64,000 nt of DNA from Marinobacter salarius (GTDB taxonomy: Bacteria > Pseudomonadota > Gammaproteobacteria > Pseudomonadales > Oleiphilaceae), in assembly GCF_032922745.1 (NCBI RefSeq), contig NZ_CP136693.1, positions 1,426,001 to 1,490,000 of the forward strand, read 5' to 3'. The position numbers and the translations under genes are program-made. Under the pieces are notes generated by a model. The model had not been told where the DNA came from and made no database searches. It worked only from the letters and a program-made list of their open reading frames with translations. Shown one piece after another: positions 26,881-35,464 of this stretch; the first letter of the stretch is position 1; the number at the start of each line of letters is the position of its first letter.

Positions 26881-27666
26881 ATGAAACCTTTGAACACCCT
26901 GCTGAAAAGCGCTCTGTTGAGTGCAACCCTGGTCACCACCGGTTATAGCCTGCCAGTGGCCGCACAAAGCTATCCACCTGCGGTACAGCAGTTGATAGAT
27001 CGTGGTGTTTCGATAAAGGGCACCTTTGATGCTCCCGGCGGCATGATCGGCTATGTCGGTGATATGCAGGGCCGTGGAGTTGCGTTTTACCTGACTCCGG
27101 ACAAAGAACACGTAGTCGTCGGCCCCATGCTCGACGAAAAGGGTAACAATCTGACCGAACCAAAAATTCAGGAGTTGGTGCTCGGGCCGCAAAACGAAAA
27201 CGCCTGGCGCCAACTGGAGGATGCTGACTGGGTACGCGATGGCGACGCTGATGCACCGGTGGTGATATATACTTTCACCGACCCCAACTGCCCGTATTGC
27301 CACCGTTTTCGACAGGCTGCAGAGCCCTGGATTGATACTGGCCGGGTACAACTTCGCCACATCCTGGTTGGTATCCTGAAGCAGGATAGTCTGCCGAAAG
27401 CCGCGACTATTATCGGATCGGAAAATCCGAGCGCTGCATTGGCTGAAAATCAGCAGAGCTACAGCGAGGGCGGTATTGAGGTAGACCGGCAGATCGTCAG
27501 CGACCATGCCAAGCAGATTCAGGCCAACAACAAGCTGATGTCCAGTCTTGGCCTGAGCGCCACACCGAGCACCTACTACCGCAACAGCAACGGTAACGTA
27601 CTGAAGAAGCAGGGGGCACCTCGGCCAGACGAACTGGAAGAAATCATGGGTAGTAAGATGCCCTGA
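26881..27666 (+). CDS. DsbC/DsbG-type periplasmic disulfide protein
   Basis: A 261-residue thioredoxin-fold isomerase-like protein with signal peptide (to PVAAQS) and active site CPYC in TDPNCPYCHRF. It is a paralogue of 13190-13948, with the shared N-terminal module (FDAPGGMIGYVG, GVAFYLTPDKEHVVVG). It starts one base after the preceding stop behind GGAGG. As third gene after DsbD and TlpA types it is probably their periplasmic client. Confidence 0.88.
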   Translation: MKPLNTLLKSALLSATLVTTGYSLPVAAQSYPPAVQQLIDRGVSIKGTFDAPGGMIGYVGDMQGRGVAFYLTPDKEHVVVGPMLDEKGNNLTEPKIQELVLGPQNENAWRQLEDADWVRDGDADAPVVIYTFTDPNCPYCHRFRQAAEPWIDTGRVQLRHILVGILKQDSLPKAATIIGSENPSAALAENQQSYSEGGIEVDRQIVSDHAKQIQANNKLMSSLGLSATPSTYYRNSNGNVLKKQGAPRPDELEEIMGSKMP

Positions 27667-27856
27667 CCTTGGCAGCGCGCAATAGAGGCGCCACGACGTC
27701 GGGTTAAAGGTAGACATCAGTCGTTAGTGGTAGCGACGCAGTAGCCTGTGCGTATGTCTTCGATGTTTTTTATCAATTAGAAAAATAAAATATATAGTAA
27801 TAACCTAAAGTTAGCTTGGTGGACAAACATTGTAAATGCGCACAGAGGAGACAACG

Positions 27857-28765
27857 ATGAAGACTTTCAGCCTGTCACCTGCAAAACATGCCGGCACTCC
27901 GGATGTCGCCGGTTTCTTTGATCCTCACACCTTCAGTGTTCAATATGTGGTTAGCGACCCGGAGACCAAGCAGTGCGCCATCATTGATCCAGTGCTGGAT
28001 TACGATGAAAAGTCCGGAGCCACGGCGACTCATCATGCGGATGAGCTATTGACTTACGTAACTGAAAACGGTTTTAACGTACAGTGGATTCTGGACACAC
28101 ATCCTCACGCCGACCACTTTTCCGCAGCACAATATTTCCGCGAAAAAACCGGAGCACCGACGGCGATCGGCGGTTATGTGACTGACGTTCAGGAGCTTTG
28201 GAAAGACATCTACAACTGGCCAGATTTTCCAGCTGACGGCTCACAGTGGGATCATCTGTTTCGGGCAGATGACGAACTCAAGATTGGAAACCTGCGGGGT
28301 CAAGTGATGTTCTCGCCGGGCCACACCAAAGCCTCAGTCACCTATGTGATTGGTGATTCAGCGTTTGTGCATGACACGATTTTTCAGCCCGACTTCGGCA
28401 CAGCCCGTGCAGACTTCCCCGGCGGTGACGCTCGGCAACTGTGGGAATCCATTCAGAGCATCCTTTCATTACCGGATGAGACTCGGCTGTTTACCGGCCA
28501 CGATTACATGCCCGGCGGCCGAGACCCTGAATGGGAGAGCACCGTCGCGGAACAGAAGAGAACCAACAAGCATCTGACGAACGCCTCGCAATCCGAATAC
28601 GTTGAATTCCGGAATACCCGCGACAGTGAGCTGCCCATGCCCAAATTGATCCTGCATGCATTGCAGGTGAATACCCGAGGTGGGCAACTGCCAGAGCCGG
28701 AGGCGAACGGCAAGCGATACCTTAAAATTCCGCTGGACGCGCTCGAGGGCGCAGCCTGGGGATAG
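27857..28765 (+). CDS. Second persulfide dioxygenase/Blh-like MBL protein
   Basis: A 302-residue MBL-fold dioxygenase with full ligands: THPHADHFSAAQYF, FSPGHTKASVTY, FVHDTIFQPDFGTARADFPGG and TGHDYMPGG. The active-site region differs from the one at 18520-19389 (VHDT for VGDT), so they are divergent paralogues. The ATG at 27857 follows GAGGAG. It is monocistronic, with a strong terminator immediately downstream, behind which the group II introns sit. Confidence 0.9.
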   Translation: MKTFSLSPAKHAGTPDVAGFFDPHTFSVQYVVSDPETKQCAIIDPVLDYDEKSGATATHHADELLTYVTENGFNVQWILDTHPHADHFSAAQYFREKTGAPTAIGGYVTDVQELWKDIYNWPDFPADGSQWDHLFRADDELKIGNLRGQVMFSPGHTKASVTYVIGDSAFVHDTIFQPDFGTARADFPGGDARQLWESIQSILSLPDETRLFTGHDYMPGGRDPEWESTVAEQKRTNKHLTNASQSEYVEFRNTRDSELPMPKLILHALQVNTRGGQLPEPEANGKRYLKIPLDALEGAAWG

Positions 28766-28792
28766 AGATCCAAACTGAATGCATACCCTTTT

Positions 28793-28818
28793 GCCGGGCC
28801 GAAAAGTCCGGCTTTTTT
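28793..28818 (+). terminator. Intrinsic terminator of the persulfide dioxygenase gene
   Basis: GCCGG and CCGGC arms around a loop containing GAAAAG, followed directly by six T. The group II intron appears to begin at the very next base. Confidence 0.8.
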
Positions 28819-29549
28819 GTTTGCCCGGCGAAGCCGGCAAACCCGGCCATCTGAAAGAAGGTGGCGTCACCCCGACTGAGGGGAAGACAATCCGACTGGC
28901 AAGGGCGTCACTGGCCAACGGTGGGGTCTGAAGGAAGCCATAGGAAGTTAACGGTACACAACGCAAGTGAACCTGTTTCGGCAGTCCAGGTGGGTCAGCG
29001 TGCAAAATAACGCGAAGCCCGATACTCAGTCAGACCTGGGCTGTGCTTGAGGGTGGCATCGTTAACAGGGAGCCGGTGCAGTAACCGGGGAAGCCTGACA
29101 CCGAATCCGGCGACGCCGGAGGCTGTGGCGCAAGGCGAAAGCCGAGGCCGCAGTCGGTGCGAGGTGGCAGATGATGCCGTAGTAGTGAGGAAGTTCCGGC
29201 CTGAGAAGCCTGGTAACAGCGTGGAGGACAAAACCGGAACGACCGCTGACGGAGGTTCAGCGGACCGGCCAGGGTCAAAAGCTCTGGTCGGATGCGAAGG
29301 GCGGAAGTCATTAACGAGAGTGACGGACGACGAGCGAACAGGTGGACGCTGCGCTCACAAGCTGCCCGACGGGGCAGGGACGTGCATTGAGGTGCTGCGG
29401 GAACGTAGTGGCTTCGGTGTTCTCCGGGCAAGGGAGTAAAGCGATACCGTGGCGGCAGATTGCCAGAGTGCTAGTACCCGGACGGATTGCTTGAAACAGA
29501 CCGGCAGCCAGACCGATCCTCGAAGCCGTCACCACAGAGATGAGCAGGC

Positions 29550-30827
29550 ATGAGGAAATACTACAGTCTGTACGGGCAATTGCTGTCAAAACAGCGCCTG
29601 TATGAAGCCTTCAGACACATCAAACGCAACAAGGGCGCGGCCGGAATCGATGGGCAGAGCCTGAGTGCGTTTGAGGCGGATCTGGAGGTGGAGCTGTCGT
29701 GCCTGTTGCTCGAGCTGAAGGAAAAGCGCTATCGGGCGCAGCCAGTCAGACGCGTAGCCATCGCCAAGGATGACGGCGGTGAGCGTCTGCTGGGCATTCC
29801 GACGGTTCGGGACCGGGTGGTGCAACAGGCGTTGCGCAGCATCATCGAACCGATCTTCGAGCCGGACTTCCACCCGTCGAGCTACGGGTACCGTCCGGGA
29901 CGCAGTGGTCACCATGCCATTGGCAAGGCGGAGCGGTTCATCCGCCGCTACCGTCGTGACTGGGTTGTGGATATGGACCTGTCGAAATGCTTCGACACGT
30001 TAAACCACGATCTGATCATCCGCCAGTTCCGCCAACGGATCACGGACGGCAGTGTTCTGTCACTGTTGCGCCAGTGTCTGGAAAGCGGGGTGATGGTGGG
30101 GTACCACCTTGAAGACACGGAGCTGGGAAGCCCGCAGGGCGGCGTGATCAGTCCGCTGATTGCGAACGTCTATCTGGACGCCTTCGACCAGTTCATGAAG
30201 GCGCGGGGTCACCGGATCGTCCGCTATGCGGACGACATCCTGATCCTGTGCGGTTCACGAGCGGGCGCGGAGAATGCGTTACGGGTGGCCCAAAGCTACC
30301 TGGAAGGGAAGCTGAAGCTGACGGTTAACGCCACCAAAACCCACATCGCCCACAGCGATGAGGGGGTGAAGTTCCTGGGCGTGGTGATCCACATGAACTA
30401 CACCCGCATCCAGGACAAGAAGGTGGTGAAGCTCAAGCAGACGCTGAAAGCGCTGACGAAGCGAAACCGGGGCATCGGGCTTGCGGCGATCATCCGCGAG
30501 CTGAACCCGGTGCTACGGGGCTTTGCCAGCTACTTCCGGGTGGCAAACTGCGCGCGGGTGCTGAAGCAGGTGATGAGCTGGTTAAGGCGGCGACTGCGCT
30601 GCATCCAGCTCAAGCAGTGGAAGAAGCCGAGCCGGCTGCATCGGAGGCTGAAACAGTTGGGCTACAAGCCCCCGTTCCGGCACATCAAGATGCAAAGCTG
30701 GCGCAATGCGGCGTCCCCACTGGCCAGTCTGGCCCTGCCCAACACCTACTTGCACAATGACCTGAAGTTGATGGATCTTACGAAGGTCAAAACCGGCATC
30801 ACTGTTCCCGAGTTCGGGGTAAGTTAA
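29550..30827 (+). CDS. Group II intron reverse transcriptase/maturase (intact)
   Basis: A 425-residue intron-encoded protein. Reverse transcriptase blocks run from NKGAAGIDGQSL through IPTVRDRVVQQAL, YRPGRSGHHAI and SPQGGVISPLIANVYLDAFD to the catalytic YADD (IVRYADDILIL). A maturase X domain follows (LRGFASYFRVAN, LKQWKKPSRLHRRL). There is no C-terminal HNH endonuclease, so it probably uses retrohoming without second-strand cleavage. The frame is complete, and domain V follows 7 nt after the stop, so the intron may be active. Confidence 0.93.
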   Translation: MRKYYSLYGQLLSKQRLYEAFRHIKRNKGAAGIDGQSLSAFEADLEVELSCLLLELKEKRYRAQPVRRVAIAKDDGGERLLGIPTVRDRVVQQALRSIIEPIFEPDFHPSSYGYRPGRSGHHAIGKAERFIRRYRRDWVVDMDLSKCFDTLNHDLIIRQFRQRITDGSVLSLLRQCLESGVMVGYHLEDTELGSPQGGVISPLIANVYLDAFDQFMKARGHRIVRYADDILILCGSRAGAENALRVAQSYLEGKLKLTVNATKTHIAHSDEGVKFLGVVIHMNYTRIQDKKVVKLKQTLKALTKRNRGIGLAAIIRELNPVLRGFASYFRVANCARVLKQVMSWLRRRLRCIQLKQWKKPSRLHRRLKQLGYKPPFRHIKMQSWRNAASPLASLALPNTYLHNDLKLMDLTKVKTGITVPEFGVS

Positions 30828-30833
30828 TGGCAT

Positions 30834-30864
30834 GAGCCGTATACGTGGCCCGTATGTACGGTTC
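30834..30864 (+). ncRNA. Domain V of group II intron 1
   Basis: Short hairpin GAGCCGTA...TACGGTTC with the catalytic AGC triad near its 5' end. A second GC-rich hairpin (GAGGCG/CGCCTC, domain VI) follows at 30875-30893. Confidence 0.85.
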
Positions 30865-31284
30865 TGTGAGAGGGATGAGGCGGTGTCGCCTCACCCTACT
30901 CGATGGTGCGCCCGGCACGGGCGCACTCCTGGAGGTGGAAGTCCTCCCGTGAGCTGGCCACAGCGAACGAAGTGAAGCGCAACTGCGGAAGGGTGACCGA
31001 CCGTGGAGAGGAAGCGTGGAGCGTAAACCGTGAGCCGATGAACAAGAATCGGATATGAGGCATTGCCGAGCAGGGTGAGCGGGCCAAAAGCCGCGAAGCT
31101 CTTGTGGCCAAGGCGAGGTGGTGTAAATCCGGCGGTTGTGCGGTGAAGGAGTGTGTTCTTACCCGGGGAGATCTCGCCTCATGCCTGAAAGGGCGACGTG
31201 GTAACACGGAGCGAGAAGTCAGCAGAGGCCATAGTAGCCGCTTATTCAGGGTGAAGGGCTGAACGAGAAGGAGCGTCAAACGCC

Positions 31285-32656
31285 TTGTCGATGAGTACTG
31301 TAGAGCATCAGATGCCCGCGTCAGCGGGGCGGGTTGCAACAAGGGAAGGTGAAGCCTTGCCGGGCGTGACCAGTGATGAAACAGGACTCCCGCCACAAGA
31401 ATCGGAGGGCGTAGGGCGAAGCCTGCTTGAGCAGGCGTTCGCACGAGAGAATATGCAGCGGGCATGGAAGCGCGTGAAGGCCAACAAGGGATCTGCGGGT
31501 GTCGATGGACTGGACATTGTCCAGACCGCCGAATACCTGAGATGGACGTGGCCAGAGCTCAGGCAGCAACTGCTGGAGGGCTCCTATCAACCGAACCCCG
31601 TTCATCGGGCAGGCATCCCGAAACCGGACGGCAGTGAACGGGAACTGGGTATCCCCACCGTCACCGACCGTCTGATCCAACAGGCACTGCTGCAAGTGCT
31701 GCAACCTCGGTTTGATCCCACCTTCAGCGAGCACAACTACGGCTTTCGTCCGGGCCGTCGGGCCCACGACGCCGTGTTGGCTGCACAGCATTACGCCCGG
31801 CAGGGCCGCCATATCGTGGTGGACGTCGATCTGTCGAAGTTCTTCGACCGGGTCAACCACGACATCCTGATCGACCGTCTGAAGAAACGCACAAACGACC
31901 CCGGCGTCATCCGGCTGGTTCGGGCGTATCTGAACGCAGGCACCATGGATGGCGGCGTGGTCATGGATCGGCACGAGGGCACGCCGCAAGGCGGACCGTT
32001 GTCGCCGTTACTGGCCAACGTTCTGCTGGACGAGGTGGATAAAGAGCTGGAACGCCGGGGGCACTGCTTCGCTCGTTACGCCGACGACTGCAACGTCTAC
32101 GTTCGCAGTCATAAAGCGGGAGAGCGGGTAATGCGATTGCTCCGTCGTTGTTACGACAAGCTGCACCTTAAGATCAATGAATCCAAAAGTGCGGTAACCA
32201 GCGTGTTCGGTCGCAAGTTCCTTGGCTATGTATGCCTTATGGCAAACCAGAGACGGAGACGTCCGGCGCGCGGTATCAACGAAAGCGTTACAGTCGTTCA
32301 AACTCAGGATCAGGCAACTGACCCGGGGATCAGGTGGTCGCAGTGTTACACAAGTGGTGGAGAAGCTCCGCAGCTACCTGCTCGGCTGGAAAGGGTACTT
32401 CAGGCTGGCGCAAACGCCACGCATCTGGCGATCACTGGATGAGTGGATACGTCGCCGACTGAGAATGCTCCATCTCCGGCACTGGCGACGGGGCACGACG
32501 ATCTACCGGGAACTGGTCCGCTTGGGCGCGAGTTCCTGGGTTGCTGAATCCGTGGCGGCCCTGAGCCGTCGCTGGTGGCACAACAGTCGCTCTGCCATTC
32601 ATACTGTGCTGACGATTGCCTACTTCGATCGATTGGGAGTGCCGAGACTCTCGTGA
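31285..32656 (+). pseudogene. Group II intron reverse transcriptase/maturase, frameshifted
   Basis: The first frame (31285 to about 32230) encodes reverse transcriptase blocks including NKGSAGVDGLD, IPTVTDRLIQQAL, FRPGRRAHDAV, EGTPQGGPLSPLLANVLLDE and YADDCNVYV. The maturase domain continues in another frame (from about 32231 to 32656: SGGRSVTQVVEKLRSYLLGW, then LHLRHWRRG). The break is at FLGY, where TATG is duplicated in tandem (32227-32234). Removing one copy restores FLGYALW and a protein of about 455 residues. It is different in sequence from the intron 1 protein. Confidence 0.88.
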
Positions 32657-32670
32657 AACCTCAACTTCTC

Positions 32671-32704
32671 GAACCGCCCGGTGCGGACCCGCATGCCGGG
32701 TGGT
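32671..32704 (+). ncRNA. Domain V of group II intron 2
   Basis: Hairpin GAACCGCCCGG...CCGGGTGGT, the standard bacterial domain V shape, starting 14 nt after the maturase stop. The domain VI hairpin (GGAGCC...GGCTCC) follows at 32716-32731. Confidence 0.85.
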
Positions 32705-32854
32705 GGGGGAGGGGTGGAGCCTTATGGCTCCCCCCTATCCCGATTGGGCGGTACATCTATCGGCCGGCTAACGTGACTTTGTCACTGAAGCTCAGGCTCT
32801 GGAGGGATAGCTTAAGCTGGAAATTAGTCGATTAAACATAACGGAGTTTCAAGC

Positions 32855-32977
32855 ATGATCAAGTCATTCAAGACCATGGCGATTGGCGCGATAATGACGT
32901 TAAAGTCATTCGGAGTCCAGGCAGACGTTCACAAAAGCGGTGTTGAGGAAGTGTTGGTCATTCTTTCGAGAATATGA
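32855..32977 (+). pseudogene. 5' remnant of a secreted-protein gene
   Basis: A 40-residue frame with a GGAG ribosome site and a good signal peptide (MIKSFKTMAIGAIMTLKSF, then VQA-D as a likely cleavage site). After about residue 30 it runs into sequence shared with the end of the opposing recombinase remnant. It appears to be the start of an exported protein whose body was lost by deletion. The original product is not recognisable. Confidence 0.5.
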
Positions 32978-33903
32978 ACGTTCGCTTCGCGACCTGCGCC
33001 GACCTTGAGCCGCAACTCTTGCCCTGTCTGTTTCTTTAGAATGTTCTTAAGATGATGAATTCTCAGCTTGCAAACCGTCTGCTTGCGTGCCCCGGTTTCA
33101 ACAGCAAAAAGCATCATTAGCTCAAAGCAGTAATTTCCATATTTGCTCAGCTTATCAGCGATGATCTTTTGGTCCTTTGAGTCGAGAGGTCGCAACTTCT
33201 CACCGTCGTTAAGGTGTTCTGGGGCAGCGATCTGATCTCTTCTGGGTACGCCGATAGAAAGGTCAGTTGTTTGAACCTCTTTGATCCTCGCGAGACCTTG
33301 CGGGTTAATGTACGGAATCCCAGCTACTCGTTTCTCTTAAGGAGGGTTGGGTAATTTCGAACTCTCAACAAGCCCTCCGATGATCAGGGCTCTATAAAAA
33401 GCGACAACGACTCCCATTCGGGTGCTTGCGACGTTTAAAGATAAAGATTGTGGCGTCTGTCTGAGTTGGCGCATCAGATAACGGCGATAAACATAGGTAA
33501 CTCGGTTATGGGGCTCATTAGGAAAGGTGTATTCGTTTATTTCGTTTCCTCTCGAGTTGCTGTCCTCTAGCCATCGAAGAAATCCCAGGAGGTGAACGGC
33601 ATGAGTTTCAAGAGTATCAACCGACACTTGGTCGAATTTGGCCATTTCGGCCATTTTATTCATGAGATACAGATTAGCGATGTCCCAGGGTTCGCCGTTT
33701 CCTCTGAAGAGAATCGGAAAGTTACGGATAATCCCATCGTCTCGTATGCCTGAGAGCGAATATGGGTCTTGGAATCGGTAGGACGAGAAGGTTGCGCGGT
33801 TTTTATCCTCAAAAACTACTTTTCGTGGGATAAAGATGCGGATTTTTGAGAGGTAAGCGGTGGAGTTGAGTTCTTCTCTGGAGAAATTTCCCGGCTTTCC
33901 CAT
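32929..33903 (-). pseudogene. Decayed tyrosine recombinase/integrase
   Basis: One frame on the minus strand reads MGKPGNFSREELNSTAYLS, a SAM-like core-binding region (VDTLETHAVHLLGFLRWLED), then an in-frame TAA after LPNPP (33337-33339). It continues in the same frame with EKRVAGIPYINPQGL, the catalytic-domain start and the first catalytic Arg region (MLFAVETGARKQTVCKLR). The rest of the catalytic domain, including the His-x-x-Arg and Tyr motifs, is missing, cut at about 32930-32950. It was probably the integrase of the element that brought this island. Confidence 0.75.
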
Positions 33904-33917
33904 AGCTGGATGCCCAT

Positions 33918-34964
33918 GGCTATGTTTGCTTCGGCTGTTGGTACGCTCTAAGAATACTGTATATACTACTGTATAAATAGTACTTCGATGGAGCGCACCA
34001 TGAAAAGAGCTGATGTTAACGCCCTCGAAAAGACCTTGGCCAACCTCCCGGTTGACCTCAAGCAACACCTTGCCAGTCAGCTTCTTGGGCAAATCAATGC
34101 TCAGGCTCATACCTTGCTTGAAACCGCCAGATCTCACCGTCTATGCCCCCATTGTGGTGATGAGCACCTTATCAAATGGGGTCATTCTGGTGGATTGCAG
34201 CGATATCGATGCCAGAGCCTGACTTGCCATAAAACCTTTAATGCCGTTACAGGAACATCGCTGGCCAGGCTGCATCACCGAAACAAGTGGTTTGATTATT
34301 TGCGATGCATGCGAGACAGCCTGACCCTGCGGGTATCGGCAGGCCGAGTAGGCATTGATTTAAAGACAGCTTTCCGGTGGCGTCACCGTTTTCTAACGGC
34401 CAGTGCAAACGCCAACGCGAATGCCCTTTCCGGCATTGTCGAAGTGGATGAAACCTTCTTTGCCGAGTCCTGCAAAGGCAAACGCAACATCACCCATCGC
34501 AGTTCCAGGAAGCGTGGCGGGCAAAGTAACAGGAAGCATAAAGCGGACAAAATTCCAGTACTTATTGCACGGGACCGCAACGGTCACATCAGTGATCTGG
34601 TGGATCCTGCATTAAACAAACCGACGGTTCATGCTTTTCTGACGCCGATTATCAATCCTGACTCGATTCTATGCTCAGATGGTCACAGCTGGTATAAAAC
34701 CTTTTCCATCGAGCACGGCATTGCCCACCACAGACTGGTCACACTCGATAATCAGAGAGTGATCGGCAAGGAATACCACATACAGAACGTCAACAGTTAC
34801 ATGAGTCGATTGAAGGGCTGGATGGCGCGGTTTCATGGGGTTGGGACGGCATATCTGCCGAGCTATCTGGCATGGCGGCGGCTATTTGAATGCGCTCAAC
34901 CTTCTGAAGAGGCTTGGCTCCGAATTGCGATCGGTGCAAACCAACAGCCAACGCCAACATAGCG
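33918..34964 (+). mobile_element. IS1595-family insertion sequence, copy 1 (1047 bp)
   Basis: Ends are defined by the shared sequence with copy 2 and by an 8-bp target duplication, ATGCCCAT, at 33910-33917 and 34965-34972. Terminal inverted repeats match at 20 of 24 positions (GGCTATGTTTGC... and the complement of ...AACATAGCG). It inserted just upstream of the decayed recombinase start. Confidence 0.95.
33988..34962 (+). CDS. IS1595-family transposase (copy 1)
   Basis: A 324-residue transposase with an N-terminal zinc ribbon (CPHCGDEH, then CQSLTCHKTF), a helix-turn-helix region (AGRVGIDLKTAFRWRHRFL) and the ISXO2-like catalytic domain: VEVDETFFAE with the first Asp, ILCSDGHSWYKTF with the second, and a C-terminal part with HIQNVNSYMSRLKGWMARFHGV. 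The frame is intact. A second start, four codons on, is possible. The protein is identical to copy 2. Confidence 0.95.
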   Translation: MERTMKRADVNALEKTLANLPVDLKQHLASQLLGQINAQAHTLLETARSHRLCPHCGDEHLIKWGHSGGLQRYRCQSLTCHKTFNAVTGTSLARLHHRNKWFDYLRCMRDSLTLRVSAGRVGIDLKTAFRWRHRFLTASANANANALSGIVEVDETFFAESCKGKRNITHRSSRKRGGQSNRKHKADKIPVLIARDRNGHISDLVDPALNKPTVHAFLTPIINPDSILCSDGHSWYKTFSIEHGIAHHRLVTLDNQRVIGKEYHIQNVNSYMSRLKGWMARFHGVGTAYLPSYLAWRRLFECAQPSEEAWLRIAIGANQQPTPT

Positions 34965-34989
34965 ATGCCCATACAGTTTTCACAATATG

Positions 34990-35027
34990 GTGCGTGTACC
35001 TTAGCGTGTCAACTGTGTGCGTGTACC
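34990..35027 (+). repeat. 11-bp direct repeat at a truncation point
   Basis: GTGCGTGTACC occurs at 34990-35000 and again at 35017-35027, 27 bp apart start to start. It lies exactly where the homology of the radical SAM fragment stops. It may be the end of an otherwise lost element, with repeats bound by its recombinase. Confidence 0.45.
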
Positions 35028-35437
35028 GTAGGCTGATAGGCATCGGTATTCACGCCAAGGGCAATCGGCGACACACGGTAGCCGGGTTTATCGAGCTCCC
35101 TTCGAAGCTGTTCCGCAGCATTGGGTTTGGCGATCAGCCGGGTTTCGAAGTCCAGCCCCGGCGACATGTCCCAGTACGCATGGGTAGGCCGGGCAAAGCA
35201 ATATATGCACGCATGCTCGCAGCCCCGGTACGGGTTTATGGACTGGTCGAATGGCACATCGGGCGACTGGTTGCGACTGATGATCGTACGCACCTGTTCA
35301 TCCACCACTTCGGTTGCCAGTGAGTCCGGGCAGGTATCGTCAGCGGGGTCCTGATACCAGCCATCATCGTATTGGCGGTCCGTCACTATGGGCTGGAAAC
35401 GATTCTGTGGATTGAGCGGCGTCGCGCGAGTCTTCAT
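35009..35437 (-). pseudogene. 5' fragment of a PA0069-type radical SAM protein gene
   Basis: The 142-residue frame starts normally (MKTRATPLNPQNRFQ) and includes the cluster-binding motif CEHACIYCFARPTHAYWDMS (CxxxCxxC) and LGVNTDAYQPT. It then ends in unrelated residues at about 35030. Intact family members run to about 350 residues. The break coincides with the 11-bp repeats. Copy 2 of the IS lies 28 nt upstream of the ATG, so the promoter region is also disrupted. Confidence 0.8.
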
Positions 35438-35464
35438 GGCAAACTCTCGATACTGTTTATATAT

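Larger units (their letters stand above)
28819..30904 (+). mobile_element. Group II intron 1
   Basis: A ribozyme-type retroelement of about 2.1 kb. The 5' limit is inferred: right after the terminator T-run comes a hairpin (GTTTGCC...GGCAAAC, 28819-28842) in the position of the first domain I hairpin. About 730 nt of structured domain I-IV RNA precede an encoded reverse transcriptase/maturase. Domain V and a domain VI hairpin end near CTACTCGAT at 30904. Insertion straight behind a terminator is a habit of class C introns, and the protein lacks an endonuclease domain. The 5' boundary is less certain than the 3' one. Confidence 0.75.
30906..32744 (+). mobile_element. Group II intron 2, directly behind intron 1
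   Basis: It begins with the consensus GTGCG at 30906 in a hairpin (GTGCGCCC...GGGCGCAC) and ends near CTATCCCGAT at 32744. That is the same kind of 3' end as intron 1 (CGAT). Only about one base separates the two introns, which are in the same orientation, so intron 2 probably inserted at the 3' junction of intron 1. Its maturase is frameshifted (31285-32656), so it could move only with help in trans. Confidence 0.8.

Noticed and set aside
28819..32744. A CRISPR-associated or retron reverse transcriptase
   Set aside because: Both proteins have maturase X domains and are followed by clear group II domain V and VI hairpins; no repeat-spacer array or msr/msd is present.
34403..34615. Small frames inside the IS1595 transposase genes
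   Set aside because: They are shadows of the transposase in other frames and are duplicated only because the IS is duplicated.
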